Shown here: positions 21,645 through 33,907 of the stretch, piece after piece
How the letters are laid out: each line of letters begins with the position of its first letter
Numbering within the stretch: the stretch's first letter is position 1
Program-made: the position numbers and the translations under genes
Assembly: GCA_029834535.1 (NCBI GenBank)
Contig: JAQMWT010000330.1
Coordinates: 186,001-250,000 of the forward strand
Source: Chrysophaeum taylorii
Taxonomy: Eukaryota > Sar > Pelagophyceae > Pelagomonadales > Pelagomonadaceae
DNA: 64,000 nucleotides
Reading direction: 5' to 3'
The notes under the pieces: generated by a model
What the model was told of the DNA's origin: nothing
The model's database searches: none
What the model saw: only the letters and a program-made list of their open reading frames with translations

Positions 21645-21990
21645 ACGATCGATCATGTATCTGGCACCGTTGCAGTGGCCGTGCGACGGGTCGAGGTTGC
21701 GAAGACATTAAGCTCGCGCTCAAAGTCAGCATCCCGTTGGTTGTCAGGGAGTTGAAAACTGTACTGTAAAGAGCGAGGCGTCGTCTTCCGACCCAGCCTA
21801 GTCAGCCGAAAAGAACTCCGACGCCTCGTCTCCGGGAAAAAAAGGCCACGGTCATGCGCGCGTTGTCAGCATCGACAACATCGTTTCGACGGGGCGTGAG
21901 AATGGCGCGCTGAAAGAGCCGCCGCGGGTCGTGGAAATAGTCTGCGAGGTCGCCGTAGACGGCTTGGAGGATCACTGTCTGGCTCTCGCG
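21645..21990 (-). pseudogene. PIF1-type helicase remnant, copy B (shorter)
   Basis: By eye this is close to 90% or more identical to the 3' two-thirds of copy A's coding block (21040-20700). It starts inside the same ILQAVYGDLADYF segment and stops near the conserved ACGATCGATCATGTATCTGG. The segment encoding the INKSQGQT motif and the C-terminus is absent. Non-functional. Confidence 0.6.
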
Positions 21991-22621
21991 CCTACCTGAT
22001 CCTTACTCGAGCGCCTACCTGATCCTTACCCTAAATCGAGGGACATACGCATTAGGCCGGGCTCGCTGTGCCCTCACCGCCCTCACCCATGTCGCCGCCT
22101 CGGGGAACCCCGCCCAGGCCGCCCGATCCCAGCAGGACGTCACCCTTCGTCGCACATACGTCCGGCGGCAGCATGCGTACGACCTACGGGCGGGGCCCGT
22201 CCTCTCTTCGCCTGCCCCACGCCTCGGCGATGACCCCGACTAGGTCCCGCGTACTTATCTCCGCCCGTCAGGCACATCCCTCATACCCCACAAACCCACC
22301 CACATCCTTCATGCTCCCCACACACACCCCCCCCTCTTAGCAGTCGACATTTAAAGACAGACGACCTACGGCCCGTAGACTGCGTAGTACGGGCGGGGCC
22401 CGTCCTCTCTTCGCCTGCCCCACGCCTCGGCGATGACCCCGACTAGGTCCCGCGTACTTATCTCCGCCCGTCAGGCACATCCCTCATACCCCACAAACCC
22501 ACTCACATCCTTCATGCTCCCCACACACACCCCCCTCTTAGCAGTCGACATTTAAAGACAGACAGACAAACAGACAAACAGACGAACAGACAAACAAACA
22601 TCTGTCGATTAGTAGTTAAAG

Positions 22622-22880
22622 TAGGGTCGGATAAGAAAACGAGACTAGCCCGCGCCGCAACGACGGGTCCTACAGCGCGTGGGCTTTTTCCTTTTTTTGC
22701 GTGAGGGGACGAAAGGATGCCGACTTCACTATGGGGACTAGTTCCATCGCGATGATCTCGCGGCGTGGCGGCACATACTGCTTGAGTACAAATGAACATA
22801 GCTCAGCGATCCGTTGAGTATGTCTTAGTACAAACTGAAACATAGTTAACGGCTCGTACGAACTTTCTTATCCGACCCTG
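22622..22880. mobile_element. 259-bp MITE (hAT-like non-autonomous element)
   Basis: AGGGTCGGATAAGAAA at 22623-22638 is repeated perfectly inverted at 22864-22879. The outermost bases are T and G, so the repeats read YAGGG..., like hAT ends. GTTAAAG occurs directly on both sides (22615-22621 and 22881-22887), which fits a 7-8 bp target duplication. The inside has no coding capacity. It is inserted in the end region of Helitron-like copy B, so it is younger than that copy. Confidence 0.8.
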
Positions 22881-23084
22881 GTTAAAGACATTTAAAAACA
22901 GACAAACATCTGTCGATTAGTAGTTAGGATAGGGCCATACAGTTAGTGCCCAATGTGTGGCTTGCGGCTATCAACCACGTCTCGCTCATCATCCGCCGCA
23001 TCGGCCGCGTTCTGGACGTTGCCGAAGCTTGAGACCGCGTCGCCCGTGCGTTTTCAGCCCGAATAGGTGTCGCCAGTCGGCAGC

Positions 23085-23414
23085 TGTGGCAGTAACGCCC
23101 ATTTCTCCCACTTGCCTGCCTGCCACCTGACTTACCCTGGTTGTTGCTCTGGTATTGACCTTGCATTTATGGGGGGGTGTCACCTCGTCACCTTCACCTG
23201 CGCTTCCACTGGACCCAATGTACCGGGCATTTGTATTGCGTTCTTGCTGTCTTCTTGATATTACCCTCTTTTGATTGTCCGATTTCGTGATGGCGTGAGG
23301 TATTGCGCTGAGATCGGGCGTGTGGTGGTTTCACCCGCGGTCCGGGTTGGGAGGAAGGGTTGTTGAGGCCCCCGGTCCGGCCAGGAGGGGCGGGTATCTG
23401 AGAAAACCACTACA
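23085..23414 (+). repeat. 5' LTR
   Basis: Begins TGTGGCAGTAACG and ends AAACCACTACA. It pairs with 30647-30977. GCAGC lies just outside. Confidence 0.9.
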
Positions 23415-26400
23415 GTGGTCTCAGAAACGGGAATCGATAGTCCAACTCCCGGACTATCGATCTCCTGTTTTTCGGCGGCGAGTCGGTTCGTAACGGTCGA
23501 GTGAGTGCGAAGCCGACGCATTTGCGGGTGAAGATCCAGAGGATCACGGGTACCGCCGCGGGGTTCATTTTACGTGATTCGGATCGAACGGGGAGCGGAG
23601 TCACTACGACTCATTTCGCATACTTTTGCATATCGTAAGGCATATAAGTCCTAACCTAGCTCGCGCGAGGCAGACCACCTCCCTGACGGCGAGCGACAAC
23701 ACCGGGAAGGCCGTCCATAGTCTTCACGCGCAAGGCAAGTGCTTCCGTAAGACCAGCGCACCGGTACAGCGCGCAGTAGTCAGACGGCTGCCGGCAATTG
23801 TCGTCTGACGAAAAGAATACAACAAGTGAGTTGAGAACGTCCGGAACAAACCTATTATCCGGGCAAATCGCGGTCATGGCAGAGAGGCCAATGACAGAAC
23901 GATCGCAGTGGTTTCGGGACGCACAGGAGCGTCTGCAACGATTCAGTGCAGGGACTCCATTTGCGTCTATTGGAAGAACACCGTTCAGTACGCCCTTTCA
24001 ACGGCCGGAAGCCGAGGAAAGTGGCATCGGAAGAGAGGCAAGATCATCTGATAGCCTCGACAGCCCCCCAAGCGCGGTCATCCTTCCGGATCCACGCGGC
24101 GGCGAAGGGGGAGCTACGGTTGCGCCAGACGCAACCTCAAGACAAGGTGAGCCGACGTTCCCGTACGCACGACCCTACGAACGTGCGATGAATATTACGG
24201 AGTCATCTCGAGTGGAACCCGGACCGTTTACGGCGATGCGTGGACCAGAGGAGAGTGCACCTCCAAGGCCACCATCTGCGAATACGAGAGCGACAGATTT
24301 TTTGCGTGGATGTCGACCCCGAGGTTCTGCAGACCATCAACGAACGATTCGAGATGTACCAGTCGCAGATGGAGCAAGTCATACGTGAACTTGAGAACAC
24401 CCGCCGCGACGCTCAACAACAACGCTCAGAAAAGGAGCGACCGCGGATCGACAACGATCGACTTCGGCGAATGATGGAGGAATCCATGCGGGCGCATGCT
24501 CGAGAGGCACGGCCAACCTCTCCGAATGCTACGCGTGTTACGCCCGACGACGATGGTGACGCTGTATCGGCATTGACCGACGATCAGCCACCGCGAAGTC
24601 GACCGGAGCCTACCCCGCACCATTATACTGACCCCGGTTCAGCGCGTCCTCGTGACGAAGAAGAGATACTTCGTGTCAAGAAGGGAGCTGCTGGTATGAC
24701 ACGTATCACATTTTCGAATCTCACGGGGCAAATTACCAAGGACCGTGATGAGGTGGACGCGTGGTGGATGCAATTGCGGCGTATGATGGAAGGCAAGATT
24801 GATAAACCCTCAATAGCGATGAATGTGATTGGAGGCGAGTATCAACTCGCCCCTATGGAAGCTTATCGCAAGTGGGAAGTTGAACGGCCGCAGATGTGGA
24901 AACAATACAAGGATGGGACCATCACAATGAAAGAGTTGCGCCAGCATGATGAGGATTGTCTGGATGCTATGCAAGAGGCGACGAAGCTTCCTTGTCCACC
25001 TCGGGCTACGGTTGAGGAGCTTGAACGTGAATGGTTCAATTTACGGCAGGGGAATTTGTCATTGAATAAGTATATCGCGCGATGGGTGCAGAAATTCGGC
25101 CAGTGGAGAGCAATGTCAGGTCGCGATACTGATCCGGCTGCGTTCCGTTCGCACTTCATTGCTGGTCTCAATTCTGAGCGCTTGCGGACGAGCGTCGAAC
25201 TTGCTCAGGCCTCACCGCATATGAAAGCATCTACTCTCACCCTCAACGATGTCATTCAATTGACCATCCAAATTTCCAAGATTCTGGAAGCCAACCCTAC
25301 TGCCAACATCGAAGAGGCGATTAAGAAGGAGAAAGGAAAGGAGCACGCACCACGGATGAGGAGAGAGCAGCAGCAGCAGAGGCAGCAGTTGCAGCCAGTC
25401 CAACGGGTTGGTTATGTTACTGACTCGGGAGTTGGAACCTGGCTACCACAGGGGATAGATAACCATACGCGTCAAGCAATTACGACGTGCCTCAGTTGCG
25501 GCCGGCATGGTAGTTTTGACCACGACAACGGTGTGTGTCCTGTGCCGGACAATCCCTCGAGGAAGAGGCGTGCTGCTCAGACGTTGACGACTGCGGGTTT
25601 TCCAGCAACGCCAGAGGGACAGGAGCAATACCGACGGACGCTTTTAGCTGCAGCAGGACAGGCTTCAGTGACTCAGCTGGCGCCGCGCGTTGTGCAACAG
25701 CCGCAGGTGGTCTACACAGCAGCACAGGTGCCAGGTGCAGGTCAACAGCAGCTGGTTGCAGGCACTCAGCAGCGTTTGGTTGCAAGCTCTCAACAAAGGT
25801 GGTCCGAAGGCAGCCCGCAGTGCAGCGGACCGCTCAGACCTCGGTGCGTCTGGAGGATCTGACTACGGTTCTCAACACGATGAACTTGATTCGTCCGGCA
25901 CAGCAGACGGCTCCGCCGGGTAGAGGGCGACAGTCTCAGAGAGCGAACCCTAGCCAGCACAATGATGGTGTCGCCGCTCAGTGGCTTGAAGTGCTTGGCG
26001 AAGATCAGGATGACACTAAGCGAGCGGATTACTGCACTGTACAGTATTCTGAGCTCATGGAGGGCAACGTGTATGACGATGACGAGGTTGGGGGCGATGA
26101 TAATAGCTTCTCTGCAGAAGGCTATTCCCCTGGTGACCCCATGGAACCTCCTTCCTTTTTGGTCATCACTGAAGATGCATGGGTGGAGGAACAGGAGCAA
26201 AGTACCGAAGTGACTGGAGTTGCATCTAGAGTTCTCTCGGAAGACGAAGATAATCGTGACGAATTGGGTTATACCATTGTTCGTGTGGGACAAGATACCT
26301 TGGTTGCCATGGATATAGTGCCACCGAGGGACGACTGTGCCGAGCGCTATGTTGCTCACCCTTCCATCTCTTCGGATTTCGAGAATTTCTGCCCTCAGAC

Positions 26401-27639
26401 TGCGTTGAATATTACTTAGGATCCCGACCATCGTAAAAATAAAGCCGTAAGGTACGATGGCGCGAGATCCGCCTCTTTGACGTATGTGCCTGTGGCTATC
26501 TCTTCGCAAGATGGTTCGAAATATTCCATCATCGCTGCCGGTTTGGATGGCATGGCTGATTCCCCCTACATCGATCACCGCTTGTATCGCAAACTTGACC
26601 GTGACGGCAAAATCATCTATCTTCAGCCACTCCCTACTATTCGTGCTCTAAATGGATCAGGAGGTTCGGGAGCTCCTATTCGAGAATGGGTCATTCTCCG
26701 AATCTCCTTGGTGCCGACGACATCCATGCTGCTCATGTTCTTCGTTGGTCAAACGAATGGGCAGTTACTATTAGGAGCACGAGAATTACGACTCTTGGGT
26801 ACGATTTTGGATTATGCGACAGAGAGAGCTATTTTTCGGCGTTCTGAAGTGACCATTGGAGTTCTCAAGAATCGGACTTCCGCCTCGCCACAAGACCAGC
26901 ATGGAATTGTCCTTTACAATACAATGATGCATTCGATGCGACTCCGCAGGTAGTGCAGATGTTCCCGACAGCTAAGCTTGCTGTGCAATACGGAAATATC
27001 CAAACTTGGACGCCAGTTGGTAAACCGTGGAGTTATGACAGTCTATTGCGTTCTATTCGTATCAGAGCGAATCACCATCACATTCCTCCCGGTGATCAGA
27101 CTGCTGAAAAAGCTGAAGACCAACTTGAATGCCCTGCAGACGAGGAAGATATCACCCCTCATTTCGCGTACGTGACGAGTACTCGATTTCTTCTTCCAAG
27201 CCAACCGTACTTCTTGGAGATGGAGTGCGATGTGCCGCTGGAAAAGGGTCACGTATTCCGACCTTATCGGTCACTCCTCCAAGATCTCCACCTTGTACCT
27301 GGTTCCTATTCATCGTATTGTGCTGATGAGCCCAACGCAGTTCATGTGGCTGTGGGGCACATTGGTGACGAACCCATAGGTATCGACCCCGAAGTCCCGG
27401 TGGTCGAAGGCGAGATCATGCCGCATGAAGGATGTGTCAACATGCAGCTAGAAGCCACTGATGACGTGTGTCATGCCACTCTTACGGCTGCTGTTGACGA
27501 CGATGAAGTCGAGGAAGATGTCTTTAGTGACAGACCTCCTCCTCAGCCACCTCCAGATGAAGAAGTGAAAAAAACACCAGAAATGGAGATGGAGGCGATT
27601 GCTAAAGAGCTGCTATCTAAGCACGCCTCCTTGGTTTGG

Positions 27640-28505
27640 ATACCCATCACCTACACCTTTGTCGTCGTCTACTTTGCTGGCGCTGGAGGATCAACGTTGG
27701 GTATCCGGCGATGCAATGAACTATATGGCAGTTCATTTCGCATTGTCCTGGCTTTGGATGCTTGTCCTCAAGCCCAAGCCACCTTTGAACTCAATTTTCC
27801 GAAGATTCCCTATGTTTTGTATGAGTTGGGAAAATCTCATCGTCGCACATACGACTTGGTGTTGTCATATTTACACTCAGATTTTTGGAAGCACTCTTAT
27901 TTTCACGCCAGTCCGCCGTGTATCTATGGATCGACTGCCAATTTGCACTACAGGGACGCACGCAAGGGCGCTACTATTACTTCTTGGGTCCTGCGTCACT
28001 TCCGCAGCGCACCTTATGTGATTGGACGATGGACGCTCGAGCAGGAACCATCAGTAATCCCTTTTGTGCATCATCAATTTTATGTGCCGCGTATTGTTGA
28101 TTTCTATAGTATCACGCCAGAGCTGCTGTGCTCGCGCACGCGCCTACTTGCTTGCAATGTTCGCTTGGAACTGCCGTTATTATCGCGTGTACCACCGAAT
28201 TTACGGGACCGTTTTGGCCCAGCATTGGGATTTACAGGTGGTCACCCGCTCATTTTAGTGAGCACTTTCTCCTCTACGCGCCCGGCTATCGGCCCTGCCT
28301 TCACGGTGACGCGCAATAAGCTCCACTTAGGACCTCATTTTTCGAACACCCGTCCACTCACGTTGCAGATGCACCAAGAAATTATGACCGTTCCTGCTAC
28401 GTGGCAATGGGGTGCGACAGTTTCCGAGACAGTAGCTATGAATATGCTTGGCAGTATGGTGCCACCCGCGACTATGATGCGGATTGCGCGAGCAGTGCAC
28501 AATTC
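27640..28505 (+). other. C5-DNA-methyltransferase domain within the LTR retroelement
   Basis: The conserved motif series of cytosine-5 methyltransferases is visible in order: motif I FAGAGG (cofactor loop, about 27672); a motif II-like acidic position (ALDACPQA); motif IV SPPC (about 27910, with the catalytic cysteine); motif VIII-like SRTR (about 28131); motif IX RPLTLQMHQEI; and motif X LGSMVPPATM (about 28447). A clear ENV motif VI was not found. It lies between the protease-like and reverse-transcriptase regions. It is described here as a part of a fossil element; whether it was ever active is unknown. Confidence 0.8.
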
Positions 28506-30646
28506 GTTTGACCCTTCACTTCGAAATTTGGGTAAGTTGCGGAATATTGCAACGACTACGCTAGCCCAACCTGATCACCATATTCTACGGTTTTCACCTT
28601 TTGCTGTAGAGTCGCGCATTCCAACGCTCGACCCTGCCACTCGAAGTGTATCATGGATTGCGCCCGATGAACTCTATTCTCCTGCGAGTCCTGCACCATC
28701 AGCTGCTGCCACCACCACACCGCCACCACCTTCAGTTACATCGCCTGGGACGGCTTCATCTTTTGCAGGGGGCACCGTCGCCACTGCTGTTATGCAGAGC
28801 AGCCAAGTTGATAACCAGCCCTCCGCAACTGCTGAAGAAGAAGGCACCGCGAAAGAGCGACCAGCGTATTTCAATACGTACGACGTTCCGTGGGCGGACG
28901 CGCCTCACGACGAACATGGTCAATCTTCACCGGTGATGCCTCCTCATTTAGCGGATCAGGAGAGCATGCAGCTCATCCCTCCGACCGTCGCGCAGGTCGA
29001 CGGTGTGATGACTGAGTTGGGTATTACAGAGCATCCTGCTTTACATAATGACGAGAAGCTGATGATGAAGCATTTAATCTCGTATTCATGGGCATTTCTC
29101 GATGATGTGATGAGACCTGTTGATTCACCTGAAGTGACGCTCCGGTTCAAAGAAGAGAACCCGACTCCCGTCAAACTCTCGCCATATCGGTTGTCGAAAG
29201 AAAAGATAAAATGTTTGCGGATGCAGATTGAAGCATAGACCCGAGACGGAGTTATTCGTCCTGCGAATTCTCCGTGGGGTTTCCCTATTTTGATGTTGCC
29301 TAAGAAAGGTGCCGAGCCTGGCACTTCCAATGCTTACAGAGCAGCTGTCGACCTACGGCGCCTCAATGCATTGCTCAAGGATGATAGCTGGCCGAGTGTG
29401 AGCATGGCTGACGCGTTGATGTTTCTCATTGACAAGTTTGTCGTTCCAGTTTGGATATTCGTTGGGGCTATCACAATTTACGATTGTCGCTAGATGCACA
29501 AGATGTGGTCACCTTCACTAGTCCTCTGGGAGCGTACAGCTACATGCGTCTACCTGTGGGAGTCAAACCAGCCGGAAGTTTGTTTTGCAAGCAGTTGAAC
29601 ACTGACTTGTCGCAATGGTTATATCGTGATCTCGTGGCATATATCGACGATATTCTCGCCGGTCACGCAGATACAAAGAGTCACTTGCAGTGCCTTGTGC
29701 AAGTTATTCCCCATCTCGCCTTGAAGGGGTACAGCGCCAAGACCAAGAAGATTTCACCTTTCATGATGCGTACTGGCAAGCAACCCCTGTTACCACCCGA
29801 TTACAATCTTTTGAGTGAACAGCGTGATCTACCGCAATCACGTCATCAGATTTTGGTGGACTATAAGAACAAGTTTGAATTTTATAGTCGACTCGTTACA
29901 CGAGCTCATCAGAAAGCACAGGAGAGTCAAAAACTCAACTATGATGCCCACCAAATTGACATCCAGTTTTCCCCAGGTGATTATGTTCTGCGTTTCGTGC
30001 CTAAGACACGCCACAAGCTACGGCCCATTTGGCGCGGACCTTACATGGTTACTAGAAAGATCTCTCCCGTCGTTTATGAAAGTCAAGACGTTAACGACGA
30101 TGATGCTGAATCGGTTGTAGTATCTGTCCAACAGATTGTGCCTTTGAAAGTGCCAACCATCGACACTTCTTCAGCCCCTCTGCATTTACCCTCAGACCGC
30201 GACCGGTTCAAACATGGTAAGTTCGTGATTTTCAGGGTGAGAGGACGATCCAACGCGTGGAAGAAGCGTATCTATGTTGCCGAAGTCTACGAAGAATATG
30301 ACCACGACAATGATACAGTCGCGCTTCACTACTATACCGATTTGGGACCACGCGATGATCCTCGCGTCTTTGATCCTACTAAGCCTCTGGCTGAGCGGCG
30401 CTTAAGACCAGAATACAAAGATCCTGACGGAGGTAGCTTCACACGCCTACGACCAAACATGGAGGGCTGTGAACCCTGTGTGACTGATTTTCACCCGGAT
30501 GAAATCGATGTCCTCGTCACTAACTTCGGTCTCCACAGCAACAAAGTTCCTGCTGATGTAGCAGAACGAGCTTATCGTACCATTCGTGAGCGTGACCTTC
30601 GTCACCCTTGAAGTCGAGGACGACTTCATCTCAAGTAGGGGGCTCC

Positions 30647-30977
30647 TGTGGCAGTAACGCCCATTTCCCCCACTTGCCTGCCTGCCACCTGACTTACCCT
30701 GATTGTTGCTCTGGTATTGACCTTGCATTTATGGGGGGGGTGTCATCTCGACACCTTCACCTGCGCTTCCACTGGACCCAATGTACCGGGCATTTGTATT
30801 GCTTTCTTGCTGTCTTCTTGAAATTACCCTCTTTTGATTGTCCGATTTCGTGATGGCGTGAGGTATGGCGCTGAGATCGGGCGTGTGGTGGTTTCACCCG
30901 CGGTCCGGGTTGGGAGGAAGGGTTGTTGAGGCCCCCGGTCCGCCCAGGAGGGGCGGGTATCTGAGAAAACCACTACA
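30647..30977 (+). repeat. 3' LTR
   Basis: Begins TGTGGCAGTAACG and ends AAACCACTACA; followed by CAGC. It matches 23085-23414 except at about ten positions. Confidence 0.9.
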
Positions 30978-33907
30978 CAGCTTGTATTGTCATTGAGCCT
31001 ATGTTTTCATATTTGCGCATGTATATCACACGCACCCCCCCCTCCCTCTTTGAAGTCGACCTTTAAAAACCTATGTTTTCAAGCAAGTCTCGTTCCAACG
31101 GAAGGCCCGGCAATAAACATTGACTAGTTAAGCACCTACTCTTACACACCTGCGTAAGGGACGGCGGAAAAGATACTCCCTTGCCCCCTATTCTAGTAAC
31201 GCAAGTGCGTATTTTCACTCCACCCCCCCTAGAGGAGGACTGGCTCGTCCACACGATGCGCGGCCGCACAGCGAACGGGTTGTAGCCACAAGAACTACAG
31301 TCGAGTCGAATAATTCCAGCACTTGCTGTCACTCCGCCCAACATCAAAGTTGATGGCCGGTTCGTCTAGTGTAAGGTCTACGGTAGCCAAGGGAAACTCC
31401 ACTTTGAACGTCACTAGAGCTTATTAGGCTGACTACTGCCTTTTCCAAAAAAGGCTGCTTGTGCCAGTTGCATAATGTCCGAGTGCAATGATATCGCGCC
31501 TGTTAAGTACGCCCATCCATTCTGGTTCTTTGAGCTTGGGAGTTGCAAACCACAATTGTAATAAGTGATTCCTACGCCTCCACCGAGCCGCATCAGCGGC
31601 TTTCATGCTATAAACCGAAACGACGGCCCCCTTGAGCTACTCCGCACGTTTCTGCGTGAGTTATTACCGTAGCCGTTCTCGCGACGTCAACTGTTGCCGG
31701 CGTCTAGCTGTCAGAGCCTCGATAACTGCCGAATTGTGGCCCTTTGAGCCTTTTGAGCCTTGCAAACCATAATGATAATAATTATCTGTCGACCCCCTTG
31801 GCATTGTTTTTGCTCCTTCTTTGTTTCCCCCTGCGCCCATACATTCTGGATATTCGAGCGCGGGAGTTGCAAACCACAAAAAATATTTCTTGTCCTTGGT
31901 GTTCTTTTTCCATTTACCCCACACCCGCTGAGCGGGATCACTCTCCCGATTTCGAAATGCGGCGGCCTTGGATTGCCCCGTCTCCTCGGGTGGTAGCGCC
32001 GACAACGGCGGTTGTGGCGGCCCTGCCCCTGAACCAACCGCCTCTGTGGCGGACATGCGCCAGAATTACGAGATTGTGCGTAAGAACACAACTCCGCCAG
32101 CATGACCAAATTCCCGACCAGTGTTCCTTCCTGTTGAAAATGGTCAATCCCATAAACCTTCTGTCATGTTATTGTGTTCCGGTCTGTCAACCCCTGCGTT
32201 TCTTTCACAAGCCTCTAATGACTTAGCCTCGAACGTCAATGTGAACCTTTTTGTTGAGTCTGTCTGATGATATTCTTGCAAAAATGTTGCGTCGATATTT
32301 TCCGAATGTGATAAATTTTCGACCTTCACCGTCTTTTATTAACCACCTCCACTCCATTTCGGAGCAGGAGAGGTGTGCGGTTTACTGTGATATAGCGGGG
32401 TTTACACCTCCGTGCACTAATCGTAATGTCCTTAAGCATACCAAAACGTCAGACTTACCCAATCTTCTCGACGATGACCTGTTTAACAGTATCCTTTCGG
32501 CCATTAAACTACTCAAGCCTCTTGCGCGTCTGGCGGAAATGACCTCTCCGCACCAGCAGGTGCACCGGGCTCACATATCCGTCGCAAACCCTATTCACTC
32601 AACGCTTGAGTATGCAGTGGATGTTGTCGACAAGTTTCCGACTTATCTCTGTGGCGACTACCACGCTGGAGAACGATGGATATGCATTGCCCGCAGGTAT
32701 ACCACTGGCAACATCAACATCCTGTCTTGGCCAAATCAATACTCCAAGAATTTTCTGGGCATAGCGGATGATCTTTCTGCCATTCCAAAATGCTTATGGC
32801 TGTCCAAAGATCTCGCAAAGGACTGGGTACGAGTTTATCCAGATCCTCCGGTTGTGTCTTCCCCCTAGATATTCCCTCTCTTCTCACGCACAGGATCCAT
32901 CCAGAGGATCCATCCGGCTGAGTATGACTGAACTTGAAGCCCTAAATCTCCTGTTCCTCAGGCTACACTCTCAGCAAGCATTGGAACAACCCACTCATAA
33001 ATCGCACCCGGAGTGTACTCATCATCATCATCATCTGGGTTTCTTGCGCAACTCGAACTGTCTAACTCCTCCAATCCTGTTCGCCTTGCAGCATTCACCA
33101 TTCTCTACAATGTGTTTGCTAGGCTTTTGCCTAATTCCCCAACACCTGTGTCCTTCTATGCTAGGACTTTCGAAGCTAACCAATGTTCACACAGGTTACT
33201 CCTCACAAACTCATCAACCAAACACAACATCTACTTCCTCACTGGAGGTAAGCACACACATGGTAACCTCCTCGTCGAGGTCGGGGGTGCAGAGAAATCT
33301 GCAGACTCCAGCTCTAATTCCGTCCGTTGAGAGCGCGATCTCTTCCCTACCCTTCTTCCCTTTCACCAAATCAATAGTCCTCTGATTTGTGCTCAAGCTC
33401 ATCATCATGGTCTAGCGCGCGTACGTACGTAGACTTACATGTAAAATTAAGTGTAGTTCTGCGTGTCGTCTGTCGTGTGCTGAGGCTAGGGGAACTAACC
33501 ACTTCCCTGAACTCATACCTGCCAGACTCACACGTTGAGGCGGGATGGTTCTTCAGTGACTTTATACCACTGCACTGTAGAATACTCTGCAGTTTATTTT
33601 GTTGAGCATTTTCTCTTCGCATGCTGGGATCTGTAGTATCTTCACTCGTGCCTTTTTTATTAAGCGTCTCAATTTCCCCCGTTCAAAGTTGGGTCGCACT
33701 CATGTTTGCGCCTGGTTGCCCCCTCCCAGACTTCTACACCTGCTTTATTCGCGCACAGTCTACAAAGTGCACAGCACATGTGTTCGTCATAGCGCATGTA
33801 TTAGGTGAATTTCGCGGATGTTAACTTTTTACTCACGTTAAAAATGCGCCTTGGAAGAGGATCAATACCACACTAGCGGCGCTAGTAGCATGTGCTGCAT
33901 CTGGAGT
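30978..33907. other. Gene-poor region with short dispersed repeats
   Basis: A degenerate piece of the Helitron-like end lies near 31036-31070. A direct repeat of about 45 bp (31511-31555 and 31835-31879) ends in GGAGTTGCAAACCACAA. A plus-strand frame covers 32251-32868 (about 195 codons from its first ATG at 32284), reading MLRRYFPNVINFRPSPSF and LPNLLDDDLFNSILSAIKLL. It may be an old gene or element piece, but I do not recognise it. Sequence from 33400 to 33907 shows nothing assignable. Confidence 0.4.

Larger units (their letters stand above)
20068..22929 (-). mobile_element. Two head-to-tail Helitron-like copies (A and B), broken
   Basis: On the minus strand the family starts TCCTnACTACTAATCGACAG and ends CTTACTGGCCTGCACTTGT. 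Copy A runs from about 21425 to 20068 and copy B from about 22929 to 21422. Each has, in order on the minus strand: a block of CAGTCGAC/TTTAAA units with CAGACA runs; a conserved G-rich block; remains of a PIF1-type helicase; and a cluster of GGTGAACTTACTGG units around a conserved core (CAAAGCAGCTTA). A 5' TC end, lack of inverted repeats and a PIF1-like helicase are Helitron traits; the 3' end is CTTGT rather than the usual CTRR. Copy B lacks about 250 bp of the helicase 3' region relative to A. A MITE sits near the outer end of B. Confidence 0.65.
23085..30977 (+). mobile_element. LTR retroelement (Ty3/Gypsy-like) carrying a cytosine-5 methyltransferase domain; broken
   Basis: Paired LTRs of about 330 bp (TGTGGCAG...CACTACA) bound a 7.9-kb element, with CAGC repeated at both outer edges as a possible target duplication. 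A purine-rich tract precedes the 3' LTR. Parts in order, with rounded positions: gag-like region with a CxxC knuckle-like motif (about 24.2-25.8 kb); retropepsin-like protease region (about 26.5-26.9 kb); a DNA cytosine-5 methyltransferase domain (about 27.6-28.5 kb); reverse transcriptase with the palm motif YIDD (about 29.0-29.7 kb); integrase C-terminal-like and unassigned C-terminal extension (about 29.8-30.6 kb). The LTRs differ at roughly ten positions by eye (about 3%), so the insertion is relatively young. The element is a fossil with a handful of breaks. Confidence 0.85.

Noticed and set aside
32251-32868. Plus-strand frame of about 200 codons
   Set aside because: The longest version starts at a non-ATG codon and no family is recognisable; mentioned only within the region description.
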